From positions 19,502,946 to 19,566,945 of the forward strand of contig NC_092864.1 of NCBI RefSeq assembly GCF_032062135.1: a stretch of DNA of 64,000 nucleotides. Direction: 5' to 3'. Under the pieces are notes generated by a model, which saw only the letters and a list, made by a program, of their open reading frames with translations, ran no database searches and was not told the DNA's origin. How positions within the stretch are numbered: the stretch's first letter is position 1; each line of letters starts with the position of its first letter. A program made the position numbers and the translations under genes. This DNA comes from Pyxicephalus adspersus (lineage: Eukaryota > Chordata > Amphibia > Anura > Pyxicephalidae). This document shows, piece by piece, positions 1-11,009 of this stretch.

Positions 1-457
1 ACTGATCTTCACTTGAAAATTACTATAAACCAACCAAGAGGAAAGCTCACAAAGAAGAAAGAAATGTGTTCCTCATATTTTAATATATTACAACTGCCCT
101 TTATTTAGAGGGACTGTCCTTCTTTTAGAAGTATATTCCTCTGTCTATTTTCCTCCTTCTTTTTGGGTGGCTATCACCTCTATAAAACTGTATTATGTAA
201 CTATTCAAAGTGTTCTTTCAGTCTCTAAATTATTCTATTTGCTATACTGAAAAGCTAATATGAAGCAAAAGTTGCTGTGATATGACAAATCCCAGTTTTT
301 TATGATCTGCAACATGGGCTAAAAAGTGTCTCTCTTCCCTTTCTCCAAAGGTTCAGGTGCAGTACACCCCAATTGCTGCTATATCCTTAAAGCTTGGTTG
401 AGCTTTTGGGTATATTAGCTAAATACATTCCAGGTACATCAAACAATAATTTTATTA
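1..457. other. AT-rich intergenic DNA, nothing recognised
   Basis: No coding, RNA or repeat signal was recognised in this segment before the 15-bp direct repeat that flanks the inverted-repeat element. Confidence 0.5.
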
Positions 458-472
458 AAAAAAGCACAGCCT
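458..472. repeat. 15-bp direct repeat, left copy (candidate target-site duplication)
   Basis: The 15-mer AAAAAAGCACAGCCT occurs exactly here and again at 1401-1415 in the same orientation, bracketing the inverted-repeat element. Duplications of this length suit target-primed retrotransposition better than a cut-and-paste transposon. The A-run makes a chance match less surprising than for a random 15-mer. Confidence 0.5.
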
Positions 473-679
473 TGTAGAATACAAGAACAAGAAAAATATG
501 GGACTTTAACGGCATTGGATTTATAAAAAGTTGTCATATACTTGATATATAATTCCTTCATTAAGAAACAACAGTTAAAAAATATACATGCCTCTTCCCT
601 TACACCAAGTTTCAGAAAGAGTTAATTCACATTGTTAGCATACATGGGCTAGATACATTGTACACATTACATTTGGTGA

Positions 680-730
680 GATCATCCAACGCGCTTCGCA
701 TACTGTGTCCGCTTCCTTAGGGATGTAATT
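680..730 (-). ncRNA. Hammerhead-like motif, left arm, core mutated
   Basis: On the minus strand the order is ATCC, CTAAGGA, an A, stem GCGGAC/GTATGC with loop ACA, GAAG, CGCGTT, GGAT. The flanking ATCC/GGAT pairing (helix I) is kept. The core G of CTGANGA is A, and the last base of GAAA is G. Both positions matter for catalysis in hammerhead ribozymes, so this copy is probably inactive. It is the inverted partner of the motif at 1091-1140. Confidence 0.5.
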
Positions 731-1090
731 TGTACAGCTAGTAGGTGTATCAGCACAAAGGATGTTGCATTCACCAGTATGCTTACTCTCTTGGTATTAA
801 GGTAGACAAAAGGCAGAATTAAAATCACAACACATAGAGATGGCGGTGTCCTATATATGTTCTCCACAACAATATTCAGTACTTCTCCAGATATTATTGG
901 TAATACCCACTCCATTATGGAGTGCTAATAAATATTTATCTCCAAAAGCTAGATTCAATCATATGATTCCATCTATAAACGGACTTGCACTTAAATTGTA
1001 AGTAGAACCACCATCCTCTGTTTCACCAAATGTGTGACACCGGTGAATGCAACATCCTTTGTGCTGATACACCTACTAGCTGTACCAATT

Positions 1091-1140
1091 ACATCCCTGA
1101 GGAAGCGGACATAGTCTGCGAAACGCGTCGGATTATCTGA
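1091..1140 (+). ncRNA. Hammerhead-ribozyme-like motif, right arm, core intact
   Basis: Order on the plus strand: ATCC (1093-1096), CTGAGGA (1097-1103), one extra A, stem GCGGAC (1105-1110), loop ATA, GTCTGC (1114-1119), GAAA (1120-1123), CGCGTC (1124-1129), GGAT (1130-1133). ATCC pairs with GGAT (helix I) and the hexamers pair with one G-T wobble (helix II). ACGCGT is a minimal self-complementary helix III, followed by C at the cleavage position of the NUH triplet. This is the layout of a minimal type I hammerhead. The extra A between core and helix II is a deviation I cannot evaluate. Activity is not shown. Confidence 0.6.
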
Positions 1141-1400
1141 TCATTTGTAATGTGTACAATGTATCTAGCCCATGTATGCTAAAAATGTTGATTAATTCTT
1201 TCTGACACTTGGTATAAGGGAAGAGGCATATATATTTTTTAACTGTTGTTTCATAATGAAGGAAATAAAAGGTATATGATAATTTTTTATAAATCCACTG
1301 CCGTTAAAGTCCTGTATTTTTCTTGTTCTTGTATTCTTCAATCTATATTTGGGATGTTGGCAGCATTACAAATGTGAGAAGACCAGACAATATTAATGAT

Positions 1401-1415
1401 AAAAAAGCACAGCCT
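1401..1415. repeat. 15-bp direct repeat, right copy
   Basis: Exact match to 458-472 in direct orientation, closing the 473-1400 block. See the left copy. Confidence 0.5.
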
Positions 1416-3120
1416 ACAATAAAGCCAGGTCACTGCCAGCATGCTGCAGAAGAACCATTGCTCCCTGTGGGGAAGCAGTGGTCTCTTTGCTCCATTGGCT
1501 CAGACCTAAAACTTTGCAATTAGAAAAATTAATGTTGTTTGCTGACTGGAAACATGTGACTCCAAGGAGAAGAGAAACCAGCCAGGTCTGTAAACAAGAA
1601 TTATGAGAAGCAGAGGATGATAATGATGTATATAATCCCCTTAAAGGTCAATCTGGGACTGGATTGTACAAATTAACAGGGGCTTTAAAACAACCCCACA
1701 TATATCTGTTATCTCCTTTAAGTTTATGGAATTTATAAAATGTAATAGTTAAAGATTGCCAAGTCAGTACTGGAGTGACGCGGAAGGAGCTGAATTGAGT
1801 ACAATGTAGACATATTAGGCACTTTTGATGTGAGTTTTGTGAATGAATTTCTCCACAGTTCCTGTAGTTACATAGTTCAGTAAGAGTTTTTTCCTAAAAC
1901 CTATTTTCTACTTGTTAAGGACATACATTCACTTTCAAAGTTAAATACACCATGGTGCACTTTGCAATGACAGGGTCAAATGAATTATGTAATGTTAAGG
2001 GTCACATTAACCTTGGAATGTCCTCAAGGTCAGCCAAGTATGTTGTGACCCTTGTGCTTGTTTGAGTTCCATAGAAGGACATTAATGTAGACTGCTAGGA
2101 GAAGAAAATGGCCAATTATATAAACACAATTTGAGACTTCGAGGAAATCCTAAATAGAAATGGAAGAATTTTGCAATATCTATAATATAGAAACATTTAA
2201 TGGAAATGGTATTTTTTAGCAGTTGCAGAAATAATGGCTGGCAGCATACTGAGATGGAAAGGTTATTTGTAATAGCCTGAACTTAATAAATAACTTGTAT
2301 GAAAATAATACAGTGCATTATTGAACAAAGGTGAAACTTTCTTTAAAAGTCTTTTTTTTTCATTGTAAATCCTTTTTCAAGACTTAATATATGGTAATGA
2401 GTTTTCTAATGTGTTCTTATAAACTAGTACTTCTCCATCAATAGTGCATGTTCCCCAGGGAATCTGGTGTCAGGGCTTTTTTGGTGCCACAAGATTAACA
2501 GTTTGAGGTCCTTTGTTAAAGCTAAATCTCAAGGGTAACTTCTCTGGTGACATAAGATTCTAACTGCTATCATAACAATTACATTGAATCTTCAAAACTA
2601 TATACGTGTACATTAATATTATCCAAACCTACCTGCCAAATCTTATGCCTACCTGTATAAATCATTGTATAGCCAGACAGCTTGTTCTTTTATTTTATTT
2701 ATTTTTTTTAATGCAAACAAAACCGACTGGGGTAAGATATTTCTGTTTTGGATATAATCCTGTTCCAAAAGTAGTAATATTGATGCTGCCATTGCTGATC
2801 TCTACTGAAAGTGCTAGGTGCATGGTTGTCATCCTAATCTTCTGGCTTTCGTACAATAGTCCTAATTACTCATAAATGAGTTAGAGTGAAGTCAGGTATT
2901 CTGAATGTGTGTAATCCTTTATATCAGAGACTCTGAAAGCACACCTCCGAACTGTCCCAGATTTGGAAAAGCTTTCTCTCCTTCAAAATCAAGTACCCCG
3001 TCTTCCTTTTTTGGGTGGATACATACACCTCTATCAAAAAGTATTAATAAACTATTATGTAGTACACAGCATTGGGTGCATGTAAATGTAAGACATTATT
3101 TTTATTTGGACAATGTTTCT
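1416..3120. other. Intergenic DNA, nothing recognised
   Basis: AT-rich sequence with short poly-T runs near 2350 and 2695. The open frames at 2606-2875 and 2905-3204 have no recognisable protein composition. No repeat family was recognised. Confidence 0.4.
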
Positions 3121-3266
3121 ACTAATAAAACAGGGAATAATGACATTTCCCTCAAACGTTCACTCAAGGTACTCTTCCAGGTCCATGTGGTTCAATTACA
3201 GTAATTTATTCTCACCAGTGAATATTTGAAGGGATGTGGGATTCCTTTTTTTATAAATAGAGCCCT
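3121..3266. mobile_element. MITE-like palindromic repeat (family with 31999 and 51779)
   Basis: The right end reads TTTATAAATAGAGCCC and the interior has TTTCCCTCAAACGTTCAC. The same blocks occur at 51779-51930, and a palindromic relative lies at 31999-32141. The element ends are partly self-complementary. The family looks like an abundant small non-autonomous DNA transposon. No target duplication was resolved. Confidence 0.55.
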
Positions 3267-5606
3267 ATAAAACACAAATATTTAACCTCAGAGTAACCAA
3301 GTATAAGTGAAAAGTGAATGATGCTGGCCATCATACACAGGACATCATTTGGAGAAAAAGTACTTTAGAGCAAAATCTGGTTTTGTAATTGTACCTTTTA
3401 ATGGTCTGTTTATTCTTATTTGGTAATTTTTGGCTGTTGTTCAGATTTTAAACTTTGCTACAGCTTTGCTCTGTTGAGCAAATGTATTCATGCTTTATAA
3501 GAGTTTTTTTGCCTTGCCCCGTATCAACTATGCATATAGGGTTCTATCTGGGATATGCTGACCTCTAGTATGTTTATAGCCCTGGGGGGTAACTTGATGG
3601 ACTTATGTCTTTTTTCAACCTAATTAACTATGTACATATCTGAAGAGCCCCACTCACTACAAATGATACCCCCTACAAATGATAACATCTGCAACAAGTT
3701 AATAAATCCTAACCTAAACAACCCAAACTCTTAGCTAAATCAATGGTAATGAGGCATGCCTGGCCTCGGACCATCTCTCTTTCTATCCGTAGAGTGATAT
3801 GGTCCTTTTGCCTGTGCCCAAATCACTGCCTGGTAATATGGACACCTACCGTTGGCTGTCAATTGGTGCAATCTTCACAGATGCAGACCTTGGACCCTCT
3901 CTCTCTAGGCTCTCTATAAATTATCACACCCTTGCCTAAAAAGACTAGCTCCTGTTGAGTCTGGACTTCACCACTGGATCTCTGGTCTCCAGTAATCAAA
4001 TAAGTATTGACGATAAACATGTATTGGGGATGTTAGTAAAAAAAAAATGGCTTTGTTTGCTTTTTAAGAAAACATTGAGTGGCTGGGAGCAGGGGTAGGT
4101 TGTAGTTCTGAAGAAAAAAAAATATTTTAGCCTGGAGATAAGAAAACCTGAAAAGTTTTGGAAAACATTTTTGAATCAATGGAAGTTTTTTTAACAATAA
4201 TTTGCATTTATGTGCACTTGTTGAACTTTGCAATTACAAAAAAAGTCTTTCCTTTATTAATGCTTAAAAACACTAAGTTATTTGATTTTTGTTTTTGTAT
4301 TTTTTGCAAAGATGAAACCAGTCATTACATCCTTTTAAAAATGGCTCTTGTTTATAAGACAAGAGGCACTTGGCTTCTGGTCTATGCTCTCCTGTACTTT
4401 TTATAAGCCTTCAAAGTTGTTTTATCTCTTTTTATATTCGACGGAACATTATGTCTATCACAAGTAGTTTTTGAAGTCCCTAAATACATTAACTTCATTC
4501 ACCTCTGCCAGGAAAGTAACACTAGCTGCATGTCTTCTAGTCTTTGATCTTACAGTCCTGTAGACTTGGTGTTTGGCCTCTCAGTCTGTTCAGAAACAGC
4601 GGTAGCCCAGTGCTTTATTGAGCCTCTCAGTGTGGGAATCTGCACAAGAACACACTAGGTAAGCCGAGAGTTCAGCCATAATAGAACAAAACATCTTTCC
4701 TGTATGGAAACAACGTTTTTGCTCTCTGAAAAGTATAATAAAGCAGGTCTGCCTTTATACTTCGATTCTTGTACGAAAAAAAATATGTGACTCTTTCAAA
4801 TGGACACTCATCTCCTACATTTTCTGGTTTTCCATAAAACCAGGTGCTGAAATCACAGAGTATCAACCGGAGCACCATCTGCCAATGAATCTGAGATCCT
4901 AGCTTATGTATGCATAATGGTGAAAAAATGGTATCAAAACCCGATTAGAATTTCTTGTCAGGTAAATTATGTGTTCATTGTTGTCTCAATTCTCCAAGTC
5001 CGTGGGATTCCCTTGTTTTTCCATTTGTATTGGTTGTAATTTCTCCTGTTCTACTATCCGCAATATAGATATGCAATACTAGACACTAGTTGCTTCAGCT
5101 GGATGTAAGCATTTTTTACCTATCTTTGAGTATACATTGATATACCCCCCTACACTACCACTTATGTTTTAGTGTTCCCTGACTTTTTTCTCCCATCATT
5201 CATGTTTTGATATTTAAATTTTGCCTAAAAAAACTCCAATAAATTTTATTGTACCACAAATACTTTTCTGCAAAATTTCATGGCGGTGTAGTGTTCCTTT
5301 TTTTCTGTCCAAACTTTTCTTTATGTTTCTGTAAGAAATAGATAAGCCCGTCATTGTTTGCCATCTATGTCCATCTGTGAAAAGTTTAATTTGCTATCCT
5401 TTAAATATATTATAAAAAAATTATGACTCCCTCAAAAGGTTGATTTACCAAAGGAAAAAAGACTGTTCATTGAGAGAAGTGAAATATCATCTTGCAGGGG
5501 ATATTTCAGTTGATTTAGTAAATTAATATTTCTGTGTTGACTTTTTTAATGTCCTTGCTCATGATTATGTACTCTTGGTGGGGTTAAATATCACCAAATT
5601 CTTTTA
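3267..5606. other. Intergenic DNA, nothing recognised
   Basis: No gene or clear repeat was seen. Two near-identical short phrases containing ACAAATGATA lie about 18 bases apart near 3658-3685. The small frames at 4033-4233, 4158-4406 and 4672-4878 are chance frames. Confidence 0.4.
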
Positions 5607-5766
5607 GTTAAAGCGGACCTAAACCCAACATTTTCACTTTACATTAAAGAGTAGACAACCCTTATATGTAAGGGAAAAATGTTAATTATTTATTTTTTTA
5701 AGCTTTAGAAATCACTAAGTTGTTTTTGACCACATGCTTGCTTTTATTCCTCTGGATGCAACTGTG
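5607..5766 (+). repeat. Dispersed repeat fragment beginning TTAAAGCGGACCTAAACCC
   Basis: The opening shares AAAGCGGAMCTAAACCC with the repeat at 48835-49090, so the two are probably the same or related families. The fragment runs into the LTR at 5767, which may have inserted within it. The class is not determined. Confidence 0.45.
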
Positions 5767-6440
5767 TGTTATGACAGAGTGTCACTAAGAATGTCAGGGA
5801 AAATGTTAAAAAGGATTCAGGGAATAGAGAGTAGATATGTCTGCGTAGGTTTCTAGGACTAAGAAACCTGGTTCTTTAGAGCCCTGGAGCCGGCCAAGGG
5901 AGTGAAATGGTGGGTTCCTTGGCCCAACCCAATCCTGATGGCGTAATATGCACCTGCACTCAGGTGCAAGGAGAGGAGGAAGTAATCAGCTAGAGGGATC
6001 CAGCCTGAGAGTGAGCAGTCAGAGGCTGAGAGAGAGCCAGAGGGATCCAGGCTGAGAGAGAGCCAGAGGGACCCAGGCTGGGAGAAGGATCAGCAAGTGG
6101 CTAAGGGAAGAGGATCAGCACTGTGTTGCAAGCTGGGGGGTGCTTAGGAGGCAGTTCAGTTAGTTCCCAGAGCTGTGGGGGAACAGAGCTCTGCCTTGCA
6201 CCAGCAACGATTATATGTGAGTGGAACATGCTTGTTTTGTGATCTAAAGACTGCCTTGCATTGGTTTTGCCTAAACTGCTTTACTGTTAGTCAGAGAGGA
6301 ACTATCTAAGTAAAGGTATATAGTTGCTCAGCCGAGTTGTTTCTTTTGGTTGGTAAAGTACTAATAAATAGACAGGCAGGAGCCTGCTGTCTGATTCACT
6401 GCTGTCTTCTGACCCGGTTGCTACGGGAGATCCCACAGCA
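5767..6440 (+). mobile_element. Solo LTR, plus orientation (same family as 50225-51097)
   Basis: The segment starts TGTTATGACAG and ends CCCACAGCA, so it has TG...CA termini. It has a TATA-like TATATAG near 6317-6323 and an AATAAA signal at 6363-6368. It aligns along its length with the reverse complement of 50225-51097, notably at CTAAGAA near the start, AACCTGGTTCTTTAG, GCCCTGGAGC and GCACCTGCACTC. A short 26-bp tandem repeat (2-3 units, about 5990-6085) lies where the other copy has a long array. Ty3/Gypsy origin is likely but not proven, because no internal coding region adjoins it. No clean target duplication is visible. Confidence 0.75.
5990..6085 (+). repeat. Short tandem repeat inside the LTR (26-bp unit)
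   Basis: About three imperfect units containing AGAGGGATCCAGGCTGAGAG. They correspond, on the opposite strand, to the 27-bp units expanded to about 13 copies in the 50.2-kb LTR. Confidence 0.7.
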
Positions 6441-8996
6441 TAAATGCATTTACCTGCAGTGCAGGTTTGCCTCTTCCATGCACATAGGCCAAATGCATAA
6501 TTTTTTACAATAAGTATGAAAGGAGCCTAAGTAATAGAAATCTCTGCAGCTCTGTTTTCTTTAATTCATCATTAAAACAAAAACAAGGAATAATTGATTG
6601 TTTTGTGCCATGAACTTGACACTTTATTATTGTCATCACACAGATGAAGATTGGGGCTTATTAATAGCGATGATTGAATCAAGAGAATCACTGACTCGCT
6701 TTTTTATTCACCTTTCTATGTTCGTGAAGATCTTTCTGATCTATGAAGAGTCATATCACTTGTAAATCCAGGCAATCATCATTCACAAATTGTATAATTT
6801 TCTGTAAAGTGGATGAATCTGCATACATATATTTAGGAGAATCAAAAAAAAGTGCAAGTTGCTTGCTTTGCGAATCGATTTTTCCTAATCCAATCAGATT
6901 ATTCTTCAGCCCCAATATAATTACATGCTGTTTTTAACACAGACAGTCATCTTTTCTTTAGCTGATTTTTCGTCATTCAAAATGGTTATTGAATTTTCAA
7001 GTAGGAATAACAAACAACATCGATAAAGAAGTTGTGTTAAATGAATTTGAGCTACATATCTATTAAAACCAAAGGAAAAAACAGAAAGAGAATCAATTGT
7101 TCAAAAAACCTGTTTGAAATCATATGGTAAGGGTATTTTCTCTTGGGGATGATTTGGAATTTTTGTAGATTTTTTTTTAAAGATTATGGTAATTTTGATC
7201 TGGTAAATAACAGGACATTTTTTATTTATCTGATAAGTGGAAAATAATACTTGTTGACTGTGTCATGATCTTGGAGCTGTCCTGTGTACACTTCCTGAAT
7301 TCTTTCAGTCCTTGTTATGGAATACAGAATAGTTCTCACCCTTGTAAATGAAACATGGGGGAAGGATTCATGACTTTAACAAAAACAGTGTATTTCTGCT
7401 TCTTAATGGGGGGTATTGCTGTATTACTTACGGCAACTGCTGCTTCCAAATGAATTACATTGATAAACAAAGTAATGCTTGTAAAAAAAACAGTTAATAA
7501 TTAGTGGTACCCCACACTTGTTGAATGCCTTGTTCCTGCTGTGGCTTCATCTAATAACCTCCGTATAACCTCCATATAACTATTACATAGCAGTGGACAA
7601 ATAGTAGTAGATGGCAGGTATAGTAGACTATTGGAAGGATTTCAACTGTCCTGAATATGAATGTCAGGTAAAGTGAAATGTGAAAGCCGGGTATAGTAAG
7701 GCTCAACCAATCTGGCCATCGGACTATGACAGCTGTCAACAATGTATGGTTTCCTCATCTGACTAATATCAATCTAAATTACTAATTGAATTGATTGTAA
7801 AAGACTTGCAGATTACCAGCCCATATTGAATAATCTATGTGAATAGCAAGTTAAGCAAGTTGTTCTATTCTGCAAGGCAAATTTAAGGATTGAGTTCAAG
7901 AGTTTTGTGCTTAATCCAATGTTTGCTTTTATTGATATAGTTGGATGTCCTTGTAATTTTGGTGTTTTGTCTTATCTTCTAAAAGGTTACCAGTCATAAT
8001 ATTTCCCAGCTACTTCTGATCTGCATCTGGTGGCCAACAAAACACATAAATGTTTCGTTTTTCAATGCTTTTTAATGGCTTGATCAAACAGAAGTGTTTC
8101 CTTTTCTATATTATCTTGAAATTGCAAGTTTATTGTGTAGCATTGTACAAACCTTGCTCTCCTTTATTATGTGATACAAATATTGGTGGAAAAATGTGGT
8201 GGTCTAGTGGGCTGGACCATCTGGAAAAATTCTCCTTACTTGAAGGATCACAAGAGTTTTTGGTTAGGAGGGGCAGAACAAGTTGTTGTTGATGAAATAC
8301 ATCTAGTTGTTCTCTATGACGGGTGGTTATAGAACTTAGAAAGAGCTATAGAAGACTCAGGAACCTTAAGAGACTAAAAAGAAAGAATACACCCCAACTC
8401 TAGGCCAGTGCAGATGCTTGGAACCTTTTGGGCAGATACTATGTGGTTGCCACTGGTTGATGAGAGTATCTTTTTAGAATAATTTTTCACTTGAAAATTT
8501 ACACAATCTACCCATCTTTCTGTTTTCTAATAAACCTTTTATTATGATCTATGTAGTGTATTTGCTACTTCCTTCTTCATGTTCTTGTTATTTGAATCTT
8601 TGCCAGAAACAGTCACAATAAACTTCTATTTGGTGGACGCTCAACTCTTCCCACTACATAATTACAACAGCCTGAGAAACATTTGGGAGGTCTACCAAGA
8701 GGGCAACAAACAAATACTACTTACCAGCACCCAACCTGTGATAATAGGCTTTCACCTACATTTTAGGCTTGCTAGTCCTAGATGAGGTTTATACTTTACA
8801 GTTTATAATAAAACTTTACCCAACATGACACTTATCTCCTTTACGTGACAACACATTCTAGATCTAGATGACTTTAAAACTTTCCCCTGATTTTTTTTCA
8901 TAAATGTATATCATCTTTTCATACTAAGTAACACAAAACATTACCTTCCAAGCTAATGATTTGCTGAACCAGGTTATCGGTATGTCATTGGCAACA
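6441..8996. other. Intergenic DNA, nothing recognised
   Basis: AT-rich sequence without recognisable repeat, RNA or gene. The frames at 6743-6937, 7551-7742, 8050-8292 and 8579-8785 look like chance. Confidence 0.4.
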
Positions 8997-9274
8997 GTAG
9001 TTGGTCACTTGTAACCAAACATTTTCTTGTAATGTTGAAGACATTTTGCAGTCTACCAAGGTGCGTCATTAGTGAAGAAATGATAAAGCAGCTTTGAAAT
9101 TTTGCAATCTCCGAAGCTACTTTAGTGAAGAATTTATGAAGCAGCTTGGACATTTTTCAGCTTCCCAAGCTGCTTTAGTTAAGCACCTCCCAGGTTGCTA
9201 AAGTGGCAGCCTTCATGAAAAGCTGCAAACGTCAACATTACAAGAACAAGTCTAGTTAAATGTGACTAACTACT
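8997..9274. mobile_element. Foldback element with internal 53-bp tandem duplication
   Basis: The outer arms (about 8997-9055 and 9215-9274) are imperfect reverse complements; both contain TTCTTGTAATGTTGA or its complement. Between them a 53-bp unit starting AGTGAAGAA repeats at 9071-9123 and 9124-9176, and a third start lies at 9177. Each unit has AAGCAGCTT and an inverted AAGCTRCTTT, so the centre can fold too. Non-autonomous DNA transposon or satellite-seeding foldback; family unknown. Confidence 0.6.
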
Positions 9275-9439
9275 ACTAGATATTCTCCTTTATATGTTTG
9301 TCTGTTGTTGAGAACTTTGAAAGGTTAACATTGGCTAACTTTCAAAAGTATAAAACAAGTGTTGTTTAGTCCTTTTTAACAACCATTCAGAATTCAGAAG
9401 GTGTTCTACATAATATGTTTATGTGAGGACATTTGAAGA

Positions 9440-9990
9440 TCATTGCCAAGCACAAGCTGAAACCCTCCGATGTGACGCCTTGAAGAATGACAATAGACTA
9501 GTACTTGTGTAATCAACGCTTATGTGAGTAATGACAGCAAATGATTTGACAAGTCATGTACACAGATGTCACATAAAATGACGGGAGATAATCAAGCAAA
9601 GACAATAAACAAAGCCGTTTTTTTATACCAAGATGGATTACAGCTAATTATAGGTGCTGCTCAATGTGACTTGAAGATACCAGGATTTTTAAAGCTGCAA
9701 CACTTAGGTTAGCTTACTAAGGATGTGTATTTTATAAGGTGTCTTCTTTGTGTCTTTACTTCCGAAAAAAAATACACAAGAGCAATCCATACAGGAAACA
9801 TCAGCCTGTCTGCAGAGATTTATGAAAGCAGAGTGTTTTAATTGACTTCGTTAACATTTGCATTTCTTTGGCGCTGACCTTTAAATTGAGCCACTTGACT
9901 CCTAGGGAGTATTTTTGGAAGATAGCCTTTTAACCCAGATGGATGCATGAAATGTTAACATGTAAATGGTTAATCATCCATGCATACATA
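9440..9990. other. Candidate conserved non-coding block
   Basis: A repeat-free stretch of balanced composition with many homeodomain-, octamer- and bHLH-like words, such as ACATTTGCAT, AATCAACG, TAATTATAGG and CCAGATGG. It has no open frame. The call rests only on texture and is inference. Confidence 0.25.
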
Positions 9991-10497
9991 TTTATTCAAG
10001 TATTTTGGAATAAATCACTGAAATGGCATGATGAGGCTTAATGAAGTAGCGGCCAAACTGGTTTCTGAGCTCAAATACAGAAACTGTTGTTTAAATATAT
10101 GTAAAAGACAGAATAAAAATATATAAAGTTATACATGTAGGTCTACATACCATGGCAGAATTTGAGATATATTGACCCTTGCTTGGAAAATATAACTAAT
10201 TATGCAAAAAAGTGTTTTCCGAGGCAGCTTATTATCACTTAAATATGTGTGCCATTTTTGAAATCATAATGATAACTGAATTCACCCAAATGCGCTTGAT
10301 TAAGAATTTACTTTATGTTGAAGCTAATAGCATACACAAAAGTTGATGCATAGTTTTCAATTAAGGTCTAACTGTAACCTGTACGTAAAGGAATGTGTTT
10401 CACTCCTTCTTTATGTTTTCTTTGAAGAATGGTACACATCTTACAAATTCTGTCATGATATGTAAATTTGTGAGCACAACTCTATATTCAGTATGTA

Positions 10498-11009
10498 CAG
10501 TTAGGTCCATAAATATTTGGACAGATCTGTGGACGTCTTTTGGCATTGCGGAGTTCACCAGTGCTTTGATGTACATGCTCATGATGTACCAAACTGTAGA
10601 TTTTGCGACTCCTAATAATGTAGCAATTTCTCGGCTTGTTTCACCTGCATGGAGAGCTCCTTTGACCGCATGTTGTCATCCAAATTCAAGCACCCCCCCC
10701 CCCTCAAATGAACTCCAGGCCTTTTATCTGCTTAATTGATAATGACATATTAAAGGAATTACCCACAACAGCCCATGAAATAGCCTTTAAGTCATTTGTC
10801 CAACTACTTTTGAGCCCCTGAAATGAAGTGTTTGTGTTAAAAAAGGCTTTAGTCCCTCACATTTTTATGCAATCTTTTTGTTCAACCCACTGAATTAAAG
10901 CTGAAGTTCAACTGCATCTTAGTTGTTTCATTTAAAATGAATTGTGGTAATGTACAGAACCAAAATTAGAAAAAAGTTGTCTCTGTCCAAATATTTATGG
11001 ACCTAACTG
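10498..11009 (-). mobile_element. Tc1/mariner deletion derivative with transposase N-terminal remnant
   Basis: Both ends carry the inverted repeat CAGTTAGGTCCATAAATATT, and TA flanks each end (10496-10497 and 11010-11011). On the minus strand the 5' leader is followed by a start-like ATGCGGTCAAAGGAGCTC. After that comes a helix-turn-helix coding remnant whose translation includes ATLLGVAKSTVW (about 10583-10618), typical of Tc1 transposase DNA-binding domains. Sequence then jumps to the other terminal repeat after CACTGGTGAACTC. The catalytic DDE region is absent, so the element is non-autonomous at 512 bp against about 1.6 kb for full Tc1-like elements. A poly-C run lies at 10686-10697 inside the leader. 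Confidence 0.9.

Larger units (their letters stand above)
473..1400. mobile_element. Long inverted-repeat element with a hammerhead-like motif in each arm
   Basis: The arms are about 477-775 and 1042-1336, near-identical over roughly 295 bases as reverse complements, with a spacer of about 266 bases. Each arm holds a CTGANGA/GAAA motif (separate entries). A 15-bp direct repeat flanks the unit at 458-472 and 1401-1415. The reading frame at 682-915 (minus) spans arm and spacer and resembles no protein. Penelope-like elements and retrozymes are known to carry hammerhead motifs in terminal repeats that may be inverted, so a non-autonomous relative is the favoured reading. A palindromic DNA transposon is the alternative. 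The 64 bases from 1337 to 1400 have no partner in the left arm. Confidence 0.6.
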
